A stretch of 6,999 bases of DNA. Origin: JAKQHY01 sp034429475. GTDB taxonomy: Bacteria; Chloroflexota; Anaerolineae; B4-G1; SLSP01. The stretch's first letter is position 1; each line of letters starts with the position of its first letter. The stretch covers positions 1 through 6,999 of the forward strand of contig DAOUGD010000196.1 of the NCBI GenBank assembly GCA_034429475.1. Direction: 5' to 3'. The notes beneath the pieces were generated by a model that did not search any database, was not told where the DNA came from, and was given only the letters and a program-made list of their open reading frames with translations. The translations under genes were made by a program, and so were the position numbers. This document shows, one piece after another, positions 1-6,121 of the stretch.

Positions 1-37
1 GGCTCGGGAAGGAGATTCAGTTGGCAAACTATTATTT

Positions 38-44
38 GAGGGAG
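38..44 (+). promoter_or_regulatory. Ribosome binding site of the S41 peptidase gene
   Basis: GAGGGAG lies 7 bases before the ATG at 52 and fixes that start. A second purine-rich stretch (AAGGAGA, near 9-15) is too far upstream to serve it. I see no convincing -35/-10 pair in the 51 bases before the gene, so its promoter is probably outside the window. In an integron array, transcription usually comes from upstream. Confidence 0.75.
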
Positions 45-51
45 TACAGAA

Positions 52-1641
52 ATGATTGACCACAACGCGCTCATTGAAGACATCCAGCAGCTCGCTACGA
101 CACTCGAATCCTCTCATCCCGACCCCTACACAAAAGGCGGGGGCAAGATCGCCTTCCATCGAAGACTCCATCGCCTGATGCTCTCGATGCCGGAGGAGGG
201 AATGACAAAGGAGGCGTTCCAGAAGCGACTTCTTCCCTTCGTGGCGGCGGTTGGTGATGGCCACACACGAATCCACGTCAATTATATGAGAGACGAACAA
301 CGACCAGGGGGAATTCCTCTGCTTTTTACCATCATCGAGAAGACCCTGTATGTTTCGGGAGTGGTTGACGAGCAGCAAAGACATCTGATAGGCTCAACAC
401 TCATCGCTGTTGAAGATGTTCCTTTCGAGGAACTCTGTGAACGAGTCACGGCATTGAGAGGCACAGACAATGAATATGGAGCACTGACACTTCTGGAAGG
501 AAAGAACTATCTGTGGTATGCATCACAATTAGCAGAACTCATCCCAGAATGGAAGCAAAATGACGTTACTGTTCAACTGAAAATGCCCACCGGCGAAGTT
601 CACACGATGACATTCCAAACGCCTATCACAATCGAGTCTCCCTTACTCATGCCTGAATCAGCGATTGAAGTGCCTTCTACGAAGGCGTGTGAATTCGCGT
701 ACAGCTTTGTCGATGACCATAGAAAAGTCGCCCTCTTGAGAGTGGATGGAATGGGCGGCTTTCGCGAGAATTTCGAGCTTGTTGGTCTCGAAAACCAATT
801 CCAACTTGACGGTGCGCGATATTTCTATCGCCGGTACAATGAAAGGGTCGCTCCTGAGGACAAGGGCGAGCTTCTTCAAGGGATACCTTCAGCGACCGAA
901 ACCTTCACGTCGCTTGTCATTGACATGAAAAGGTATGGGACAAAGACGCTCATTATTGACCTGCGAAGGAATGTTGGGGGAAACTCAACGTTGGCCCATT
1001 TTCTGATGTATTTCCTGTATGGTAAGGACCGTCTGATAGAACACTTTGCACGTACATCAGGATACGAGATTATCAAATACTCACCGCTGTATTTTGATCA
1101 AGTTCAGGACGCAAGAAAACCGACGCACAACGCTACATTCGAGTTGCGTCAGCACGACTATTGGTTTGAAGACATGTACGGATTAGAGAATTCTGAATGC
1201 ACTGATGCACAGAAAGTCACAGTTGAATTGACTGAACTGTACGCAAAGATACCGACCTTTTGTCGCGAATATGTAGCAGAGCAATACTCGGGGTACTATA
1301 GTCCCGAAAACATCATGGTGTTGTGTTCACCTCTCACATATAGCTCAGGATACACGATGATGAAGAACCTGCACCTCACTGGGGGCACATTGATCGGGAC
1401 CCCATCCGCACAGGCAGAAAACGCTCCGGGGTGGATACTCAACTTCACCTTGAAAAACAGCGGACTAACGGGCTGGGTTGCCTGTAAGTGGTATACATCA
1501 TGTTCAGACAGAATACACAATGGAGTCTATCAACTTGATCATGAACTCACCTATGACCAACTAAAAGCCTATCGTTTTGATCCCAACTCGGAAGTACTGT
1601 TGGCATTGAGCTTGCTGGATAACGAAACAAGACAATCTTGA
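52..1641 (+). CDS. S41-family (C-terminal processing/tricorn-like) serine peptidase, cassette-associated
   Basis: This is a complete 529-residue gene preceded by a good ribosome binding site. Seen: an N-terminal helical part with VGDGHTRI at 67-74, the usual 'DGHT' mark of S41 N-terminal domains; a PDZ-like stretch with GSTLIAVED at 114-122; the S41 core strand LIIDLRRNVGGNS at 300-312 (family consensus IDLRxNxGG); and VLCSPLTYSSGYTMM at 423-437, where S431 in T-Y-S aligns with the nucleophile of the T-x-S motif. No signal peptide, lipobox or membrane segment is visible, so a cytoplasmic location is inferred, as for tricorn-type enzymes and unlike secreted CtpA. Family members cleave peptides or the C termini of proteins; the substrate here is unknown. 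The gene is less GC-rich than the downstream genes (28 of 60 G+C at 1081-1140 against 46 of 60 at 2761-2820, hand counted). An attC-like site follows its stop, suggesting arrival as a gene cassette. Family assignment is firm; activity and substrate are not. Confidence 0.85.
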   Translation: MIDHNALIEDIQQLATTLESSHPDPYTKGGGKIAFHRRLHRLMLSMPEEGMTKEAFQKRLLPFVAAVGDGHTRIHVNYMRDEQRPGGIPLLFTIIEKTLYVSGVVDEQQRHLIGSTLIAVEDVPFEELCERVTALRGTDNEYGALTLLEGKNYLWYASQLAELIPEWKQNDVTVQLKMPTGEVHTMTFQTPITIESPLLMPESAIEVPSTKACEFAYSFVDDHRKVALLRVDGMGGFRENFELVGLENQFQLDGARYFYRRYNERVAPEDKGELLQGIPSATETFTSLVIDMKRYGTKTLIIDLRRNVGGNSTLAHFLMYFLYGKDRLIEHFARTSGYEIIKYSPLYFDQVQDARKPTHNATFELRQHDYWFEDMYGLENSECTDAQKVTVELTELYAKIPTFCREYVAEQYSGYYSPENIMVLCSPLTYSSGYTMMKNLHLTGGTLIGTPSAQAENAPGWILNFTLKNSGLTGWVACKWYTSCSDRIHNGVYQLDHELTYDQLKAYRFDPNSEVLLALSLLDNETRQS

Positions 1642-1699
1642 GCAACTGAAAGTGAAGCTGGCATGTCTTATGAAGAGTCGTGTCTGTCTGCGGAGGCGC

Positions 1700-1829
1700 G
1701 CCCAACAATGCGTGGAGCCGACTGGGTTGTATCGGCGCTCAAATCGTTACTTGGCGTGGTCAGAGACGGTGGTTTCTAACGAGGCAGGTTACGCTTCAGC
1801 CACCCAGCGGCTCACGCTAATTGTTGGGG
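1700..1829 (+). mobile_element. attC-like integron recombination site (59-base-element type), about 130 bp
   Basis: Seen: R'' box GCCCAAC (1700-1706, fits RYYYAAC) and R' box GTTGGGG (1823-1829, fits GTTRRRY except the last base). The arms pair as follows: CCCAACAAT (1701-1709) with ATTGTTGGG (1820-1828), GCGTG (1710-1714) with CACGC (1813-1817), AGCCG (1716-1720) with CGGCT (1808-1812), and CTGGGT (1722-1727) with ACCCAG (1802-1807). Bases G1715 and A1721 are left unpaired on the left arm and TA (1818-1819) on the right. This matches known attC anatomy: R and L boxes, an asymmetric central spacer, and extrahelical bases beside AGCCG that set strand choice. The variable terminal part (about 1728-1801) may hold an inner stem, TCGTTA (1744-1749) with TAACGA (1777-1782). 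Length is within the known attC range. The integrase cut would fall between G1823 and T1824. It lies 58 bases after the S41 stop in the orientation expected for that gene's cassette. No integrase gene is in view. Confidence 0.82.
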
Positions 1830-1872
1830 GCGGTTTGTCACGCCCTGGTTTTCTGAAAGATGTGGTAATTTT

Positions 1873-3402
1873 ATGAATCAAACAAGCCTTGACTCAACTT
1901 CCCCTATTTTGGAGATGCGTCACATTTCCAAGCACTTCCCCGGCGTACTGGCAAACTCCGACGTGGAGTTGGTGCTGTACCCCGGCGAGGTGCTGGCGCT
2001 GCTCGGCGAGAACGGCGCGGGCAAAAGCACGCTGATGAATGTGCTGGTGGGCCTCTACCGGCCGGACGAGGGCGAGATTTGGGTGCGCGGGCAGCGGGTA
2101 GACATCCACTCTCCGCGCGATGCGGCGGCGCTGGGCATCGGCATGGTGCATCAAAACTTCAAACTCGTGCCGACGATGACGGTGGCCGAAAACATCATTT
2201 TGGGGATCAGCGACCTGCCCTTCATCCCCAAGATGGACGAGGTCTGCGCGCGCATCCGGGAAATTGCGGCGCGCTACGCCCTGACGTGCGATCCCCACGC
2301 CTACATCTGGCAGTTGAGCGTGGGGGAGCAGCAGCACGTTGAAATCCTCAAGTTGATTTACCGGGGCGCCGACATCCTGATCCTGGACGAGCCGACGGCG
2401 GTGTTGACGCCGCAGGAGGCGCGAGACTTGGCCGCCGTGATCAAGGTGATGACGGACGAGGGCAAATCGGCCATCTTCATCACGCACAAGATGGAGGAAG
2501 TGATGGCGTTCTCCGACCGGGTGCAGGTTTTGCAGAGCGGCCGGGTGGTCGCCACGCAGCGCACGGCGGACACGAACCCGCAGGAATTGGCCCGCTTGAT
2601 GGTGGGGCGCGAGGTGCTGTTTCGCCTGGAGAAGGTCACACAGACGCCTGGCGCGACGATGCTGGAACTGCGCAAGGTGTGCGCCCAAAACGACAAGGGT
2701 CTGCCCGCGCTGCGCGAAGTCTCCCTGACCGTGCGGCGCGGCGAAATCATCGGGATTGCGGGGGTGGCCGGCAACGGGCAGCGCGAGTTGGCGGAAGTGA
2801 TCGCCGGCCTGCGGCGCGTCACGGCGGGGGACATTTTGATTGAGGGGCGCGCCACGACCAACCAGTCGCCCTTTGACGTGATCCGCGCGGGCGTCAGCCA
2901 CATTCCCGCCGACCGCATCGGGATGGGCGCGGTGGGTTCGATGGCGGTGGCCGACAACATTGCGATGAAGGGCTACCGGAAGGCGCCGCTGGCCGACCAC
3001 GGCATTTTGCATCCGCAGCGCATCCTCGATTTTGCGCAGAAAATGATTGAGGCGTTCCGCATTGCCACGCCGTCGCCGCAGACCCACATCAAATTCCTGT
3101 CCGGCGGCAACATCCAGAAGGCGATTCTGGCCCGCGAAATTGACGCCTGCGCCGGGCTGCTCATTGCCGTCTACCCCTCGCGCGGGCTGGACGTGGGGGC
3201 CACGGAGGCCGTCCGCAAGCGGCTGTTGGAGCAGCGCGACGCCGGCCGCGCGGTGCTGCTCATTTCTGAAGACCTGGACGAACTCACGTCTGTCGCCGAC
3301 GCCATCGCCGTGCTTTTTGAGGGGCGGGTGATGGGTCTTGTGCCCTCCCAGCAGGCTGACGTGGAAACGTTGGGGCTGCTGATGGCCGGAGTAAAACCAT
3401 GA
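1873..3402 (+). CDS. nupO: Nucleoside-type ABC importer, double-domain ATP-binding protein (NupO/BMP family)
   Basis: This 509-residue protein holds two fused ATPase domains and energises the two permeases encoded next. Domain 1 is complete: Walker A GENGAGKST (45-53), Q-loop Q94 in VHQNF, signature LSVGEQQ (148-154), Walker B ILILDEPTAVLTP (168-180) and switch histidine H205. Domain 2 has a P-loop-like GVAGNGQREL (297-306) without the Lys-Ser/Thr, signature LSGGNIQKA (409-417), YPSRGLD (434-440) instead of a Walker B glutamate, and no switch histidine. This asymmetry is typical of the RbsA/NupO class, so one active ATP site is likely. Length is normal. The start at 1873 has only a weak ribosome binding site; the next Met (1915) has GGAG directly against it, so 1873 is preferred. 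The stop overlaps the nupP start (ATGA). Nucleosides are the likely substrate from family and neighbours, but other BMP-family ligands cannot be excluded. Confidence 0.93.
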   Translation: MNQTSLDSTSPILEMRHISKHFPGVLANSDVELVLYPGEVLALLGENGAGKSTLMNVLVGLYRPDEGEIWVRGQRVDIHSPRDAAALGIGMVHQNFKLVPTMTVAENIILGISDLPFIPKMDEVCARIREIAARYALTCDPHAYIWQLSVGEQQHVEILKLIYRGADILILDEPTAVLTPQEARDLAAVIKVMTDEGKSAIFITHKMEEVMAFSDRVQVLQSGRVVATQRTADTNPQELARLMVGREVLFRLEKVTQTPGATMLELRKVCAQNDKGLPALREVSLTVRRGEIIGIAGVAGNGQRELAEVIAGLRRVTAGDILIEGRATTNQSPFDVIRAGVSHIPADRIGMGAVGSMAVADNIAMKGYRKAPLADHGILHPQRILDFAQKMIEAFRIATPSPQTHIKFLSGGNIQKAILAREIDACAGLLIAVYPSRGLDVGATEAVRKRLLEQRDAGRAVLLISEDLDELTSVADAIAVLFEGRVMGLVPSQQADVETLGLLMAGVKP

Positions 3403-4469
3403 GCCAAAAAATCTCTATCGTATTCGAGAAACGCGAGTCATTGTCACGGCAGGCCTCGCTGCTGGTTCCAATATTATCCTTCCTTGTTTCTTTGACGTTG
3501 GGGGCGATTCTGCTGCTCCTGTCGGGCGCGAACCCGTTGGCGACTTACGCGGCGATGGCGAAGGGTGCGTTTGGCAGTTGGCGCAACATCACCGAAACGC
3601 TAGTCAAGGCTGCGCCGCTGATGCTCACCGGGTTGGGCGTCTCCATTGCCTTTCGGATGCGTTTCTGGAACATCGGGGCGGAGGGGCAGTTGGTGATGGG
3701 CGGCGTCGCGGCGGCGTGGGTGGGGTTGATCTGGTCGCAAGTCCTGCCGGGGTGGACGCTGCTGCCGCTCGCGCTGTTACTGGGCATCCTGGCGGGGGCG
3801 CTGTGGGCAGGGTTTCCGGCGGTGCTCAAAGCCGCGCTCAAAGTGGACGAGACACTGACGACGTTGATGCTCAACTACGTCGCCATCCTGTATTATCAAT
3901 ACCTGTTCAACGGCCCGTGGCGCGATCCGCACGGGTATGGCTTCCCCGGCACGGCGCAATTCCCGGCGGCGGCGTGGCTGCCGCGTCTCTCAGGGCGGTT
4001 GCACATCGGTCTGATTTTTGCGCTGTTGCTGGCGGGCGTGCTGTGGTTTGTCTTCAAGGTCACCCGCTGGGGCTTTGAACTCAAGATCATCGGTGAAAAC
4101 CAGACGGCGGCGCGGTATCTGGGCATCAAAATCGGGCGGAACATCGTGCTGGCGCTGTTGCTCTCCGGCGCGTTGAGCGGGCTGGCCGGCGCGGGGGAAG
4201 TGCTCGGCATCTCGCACCGGTTGCAGCAGGGGCTGTCGCTCGGCTATGGCTACACCGCCATCATCGTCGCGTGGATGGCGCAGCTCAATCCGCTGGCCGT
4301 CGTCTTCGTGGCGGTCATGATGGCCGCGCTGCTCGTCGGTGGGGATCAGGTGCAGATTATGATGGGGCTGCCGTCCTCCGTGGGCGTGGTACTGCAAGGG
4401 ATGATCTTGATTCCGATGCTGGCCGGGAGTTTGTTCACGGAGTATCGGATACGGGTGGTGAGGAAATAG
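3399..4469 (+). CDS. nupP: Nucleoside-type ABC importer permease 1 (NupP-like, BPD_transp_2 family)
   Basis: This 356-residue polytopic inner-membrane protein is one half of the transmembrane channel, pairing with NupQ. Hydrophobic segments are visible at about 21-43, 97-116, 120-145, 203-221, 247-270, 297-317 and 326-346, with shorter ones between. Family motifs: FWNIGAEGQLVMGG (89-102), KVDETLTTLMLNY (148-160, typical of the larger permease) and GENQTAARYLGI (232-243). The ATG overlaps the nupO stop (ATGA), and GGAG at 3388-3391 gives a 7-base spacing, so translational coupling is likely. The last codons (AGG AAA TAG, giving Arg-Lys-stop) lie at the very start of a heptamer repeat array, so the natural end may have been set by the repeat. 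Confidence 0.93.
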   Translation: MSQKISIVFEKRESLSRQASLLVPILSFLVSLTLGAILLLLSGANPLATYAAMAKGAFGSWRNITETLVKAAPLMLTGLGVSIAFRMRFWNIGAEGQLVMGGVAAAWVGLIWSQVLPGWTLLPLALLLGILAGALWAGFPAVLKAALKVDETLTTLMLNYVAILYYQYLFNGPWRDPHGYGFPGTAQFPAAAWLPRLSGRLHIGLIFALLLAGVLWFVFKVTRWGFELKIIGENQTAARYLGIKIGRNIVLALLLSGALSGLAGAGEVLGISHRLQQGLSLGYGYTAIIVAWMAQLNPLAVVFVAVMMAALLVGGDQVQIMMGLPSSVGVVLQGMILIPMLAGSLFTEYRIRVVRK

Positions 4470-4518
4470 GAGTTGCGAGTTAGGAATTAGGAGTTAGGAG
4501 TTGCGAGTTAGGAGTTAG
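4463..4518 (+). repeat. Heptamer tandem repeat, 8 units of GAGTTAG type
   Basis: Units read in order: GAAATAG, GAGTTGC, GAGTTAG, GAATTAG, GAGTTAG, GAGTTGC, GAGTTAG, GAGTTAG. The first unit contains the nupP stop codon; the array fills most of the gap to nupQ. Short tandem heptamers of this look are known from filamentous cyanobacteria and some other bacteria; their role is unclear. The pattern GAGTTGC-GAGTTAG occurs twice, suggesting that a multi-unit block was duplicated. A related run is at 6091-6111. Confidence 0.92.
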
Positions 4519-4521
4519 GAA

Positions 4522-4548
4522 GAATCCGTTGAATCCGTTGAATCCGTT
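4522..4548 (+). repeat. 9-bp tandem repeat, GAATCCGTT x3
   Basis: Three exact copies sit side by side between the heptamer array and the nupQ ribosome binding site. The next nine bases, GAGAGATTT, keep only a partial match and may be a decayed fourth unit. There is no hairpin or U-run, so it is not a terminator. Confidence 0.92.
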
Positions 4549-4568
4549 GAGAGATTTGGAGTAACATT

Positions 4569-5522
4569 ATGCTGGCTTTATTGACTTCTATTTTGACGAT
4601 TACGCTGCGGGCGGGGACGTCGCTGGTGTATGCGACGGTGGGGGAAATTTACACCGAGCGTTCCGGCATCCTCAACCTGGGGCTGGAAGGGATGATGTTG
4701 TTGAGCGCGGTGGCGGCGTTTGCGACGGGGTATTACAGCGGCAGTCCGTGGCTGGGCGTGCTGGCAGCGCTGCTGGTGGGCGGTCTGCTGGCGACGCTGC
4801 ACGCCTTCCTCACCGTCACCATGCGCGCCAATCAGGTGGTCAGCGGCCTGAGCATCACACTCTTTGGCAGCGGCCTGGCGAGCTTCCTGGGGCAACGACT
4901 AGGGCCGGCATCCAACAATAACTACCTGGTGGGCTTAATCGGCCCGAAATTCAGCGTGATGGAAATTCCCCTCCTCAGTCAAATTCCGGTGTTGGGGGCC
5001 TTGTTCAAGCAAGATATTCTCACTTACGCCATTTACATCCTCATCCCTCTGGCGTGGTTCTACCTGTACAAGACGCGCAACGGACTCAACCTGCGCGCGG
5101 TGGGCGAAAACCCGGAAACCGCCGACGCGATGGGCATTGACGTCCTCAAAGTCCGCTACCGGTACACCCTTTTGGGCGGGATGTTGGTGGGGCTGGGCGG
5201 CGCGCACCTGTCGCTGGCCTACACGCCCGGCTGGGCGGAAAACATCACCGGCGGGCGCGGCTGGATCGTGATTGCGCTGGTCATCTTTGCCATGTGGAAT
5301 CCGGCCCGCGCGATCCTGGGCGCGATCCTGTTCGGCGGCATCAACGCCGTGCAGTTCCGCCTGCAAGCGGCGGGCACGACCCTGCCGCCGGCCTTTCTCA
5401 ACATGCTGCCCTATCTTATGACCATTTTTGTTCTCGTCGTGATGACGTGGTGGGAGACCCTGAGCAAACGCATCGGCGCCCCCGCCGCGCTCGGCACGGC
5501 GTATATGCGAGAAGAAAAATAA
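4569..5522 (+). CDS. nupQ: Nucleoside-type ABC importer permease 2 (NupQ-like, BPD_transp_2 family)
   Basis: This 317-residue membrane protein forms the second half of the importer channel with NupP. Hydrophobic segments appear at about 2-20, 40-55, 60-83, 150-167, 198-218, 231-245, 246-262 and 276-295. Diagnostic motifs: ERSGILNLGLEGMM (30-43), which is near-invariant in the shorter NupQ/YufQ-type permease; LRAVGENPETADAMGI (175-190), the coupling-helix region that contacts the ATPase; and GRGWIVIALVIFAMWNP (229-245). GGAG at 4558-4561 stands 7 bases before the ATG. It is separated from nupP by about 100 bases of tandem repeats, unlike the tight nupO-nupP overlap. No terminator is seen in that gap, so one transcript is likely. 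Confidence 0.93.
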   Translation: MLALLTSILTITLRAGTSLVYATVGEIYTERSGILNLGLEGMMLLSAVAAFATGYYSGSPWLGVLAALLVGGLLATLHAFLTVTMRANQVVSGLSITLFGSGLASFLGQRLGPASNNNYLVGLIGPKFSVMEIPLLSQIPVLGALFKQDILTYAIYILIPLAWFYLYKTRNGLNLRAVGENPETADAMGIDVLKVRYRYTLLGGMLVGLGGAHLSLAYTPGWAENITGGRGWIVIALVIFAMWNPARAILGAILFGGINAVQFRLQAAGTTLPPAFLNMLPYLMTIFVLVVMTWWETLSKRIGAPAALGTAYMREEK

Positions 5523-5549
5523 GCCGCGTTGCCAGCGATTGGATAGAAG

Positions 5550-5589
5550 TAACGTTTGAACGTGCGAACGTTTAAACGTTCAGACGATT
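5550..5589 (+). repeat. 8-bp tandem repeat with a 16-bp perfect palindrome
   Basis: The sequence reads as five 8-bp units: TAACGTTT, GAACGTGC, GAACGTTT, AAACGTTC, AGACGATT. The third and fourth form the perfect palindrome GAACGTTTAAACGTTC (5566-5581). AACGTTT at 5551-5557 could also pair with AAACGTT at 5574-5580 across a 16-base loop. It fills most of the gap between nupQ and the thioesterase gene. It could be an operator-like site or one of the intergenic repeats of this genome; no terminator U-run directly follows the stem. Confidence 0.85.
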
Positions 5590-5610
5590 TATTTTTGGAG
5601 AAGAGAACCT

Positions 5611-6111
5611 ATGACAGAAATTTCACCCGATTGGAAATCACAGAACACGTCGCGGATGTGTTTCATCTGTGGGCGGGATAATCCCGTCGGGCTGCACCTG
5701 CATTTTTACGAAGATGCCGCTTCCGGACAGCTAGTCGCCCCTGTCACCCTCTCCGACGAGTACCAGAGCTATCCCGGCGTCGCTCACGGCGGCATCCTGG
5801 CGACAATCCTGGACGAAGTGTCCGGGCGCGCGCTCAACGTGGGTCAGGAGGACGAGCAATTCTGGGTCACGGCCAAGTTGGAGATGCGCTACCGCAAACC
5901 GACGCCCACCGGCGTGCCGCTGACCGCCGTGGGCTGGGTGACGCGCCGCCGCGAGCGCACCGCCGAGGTCGCCGGAGAAATCCGCCTGCCCGACGGCAGC
6001 GTGACCGCCGAGGTGCAGGCGTTGGTCATCTGCCCCCCGCCGGAGGTGTTGACCGGGTGGGAAGCGGAAAAGCCTTATTGGCGGCAAGACGAAATAGGGG
6101 ATAGGAAATAG
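5611..6111 (+). CDS. PaaI-like hotdog-fold acyl-CoA thioesterase
   Basis: This 166-residue protein has a single hotdog domain, expected to hydrolyse acyl-CoA or a related thioester in the cytoplasm. Seen: N-terminal CFICGRDNPVGLHLHF (17-32), the CxxCGxxNPxGL opening common in one branch of these thioesterases; VAHGGILATILDEVSG (58-72), where HGG and the acidic residues D68/E69 form the active-site region on the central helix; and a C-terminal strand region with KLEMRYRKPTPTG (89-101). GGAG at 5597-5600 lies ahead of the ATG with AAGAG following it. The final residues EIGDRK are encoded by heptamer repeat DNA (6091-6111), so the tail is unlikely to be functional. Substrate is unknown. A role in purine metabolism is not obvious; its link to the neighbours may be only positional. 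Confidence 0.88.
   Translation: MTEISPDWKSQNTSRMCFICGRDNPVGLHLHFYEDAASGQLVAPVTLSDEYQSYPGVAHGGILATILDEVSGRALNVGQEDEQFWVTAKLEMRYRKPTPTGVPLTAVGWVTRRRERTAEVAGEIRLPDGSVTAEVQALVICPPPEVLTGWEAEKPYWRQDEIGDRK
6091..6111 (+). repeat. Heptamer repeat run (GAAATAG/GGGATAG) forming a gene end
   Basis: Three heptamers, GAAATAG, GGGATAG and GAAATAG, encode the last residues and the TAG stop of the thioesterase gene. Its frame and consensus (GRRWTAG) resemble the array at 4463-4518. The 12-mer AGGAAATAGGAG is identical at 4461-4472 and 6103-6114, both times spanning a stop codon after Arg-Lys. Confidence 0.8.
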
Positions 6112-6115
6112 GAGG
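6110..6115 (+). promoter_or_regulatory. Ribosome binding site of the FAD subunit gene, overlapping the thioesterase stop
   Basis: A perfect AGGAGG core stands 6 bases before the ATG at 6122. Its first two bases are the last two of the upstream TAG stop, and part of it comes from the heptamer repeat. The overlap suggests that the two genes are co-translated. Confidence 0.85.
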
Positions 6116-6121
6116 ACTTCT

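Noticed and set aside
1835..1871. Possible promoter for nupO: TTGTCA (1835-1840) with TAATTT (1866-1871)
   Set aside because: The spacing is far too long, and the second element touches the start codon. No better pair is visible.
1652..1876. A 74-residue open frame from a GTG that ends by overlapping the nupO ATG (ATGA)
   Set aside because: Most of it is a read-through of the attC-like inverted repeat; it has no good ribosome binding site and no recognisable domain. The overlap with nupO is probably chance, though translational coupling cannot be fully excluded.
1894..3087. Long open frame (397 codons) on the minus strand opposite nupO
   Set aside because: It is a mirror frame caused by high GC in a well-supported ATPase gene. 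Its protein is rich in His, Arg and Gln with no domain, and the + strand carries all ABC motifs.
2761..3390. Missing Walker A lysine, Walker B glutamate and switch histidine in the second NupO domain, as possible gene decay
   Set aside because: Degenerate second domains are normal in the RbsA/NupO class; the first domain is intact and the frame is open throughout.
4470..4568. CRISPR array, considered because of regular repeats in the nupP-nupQ gap
   Set aside because: Units of 7 and 9 bp are contiguous, with no spacers and no cas genes nearby.
5551..5597. The inverted repeat after nupQ as an intrinsic terminator
   Set aside because: The perfect palindrome has no loop, the alternative stem is only 7 bp with a 16-base loop, and no clean U-run follows the stem directly. 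The genes on both sides look co-directional.
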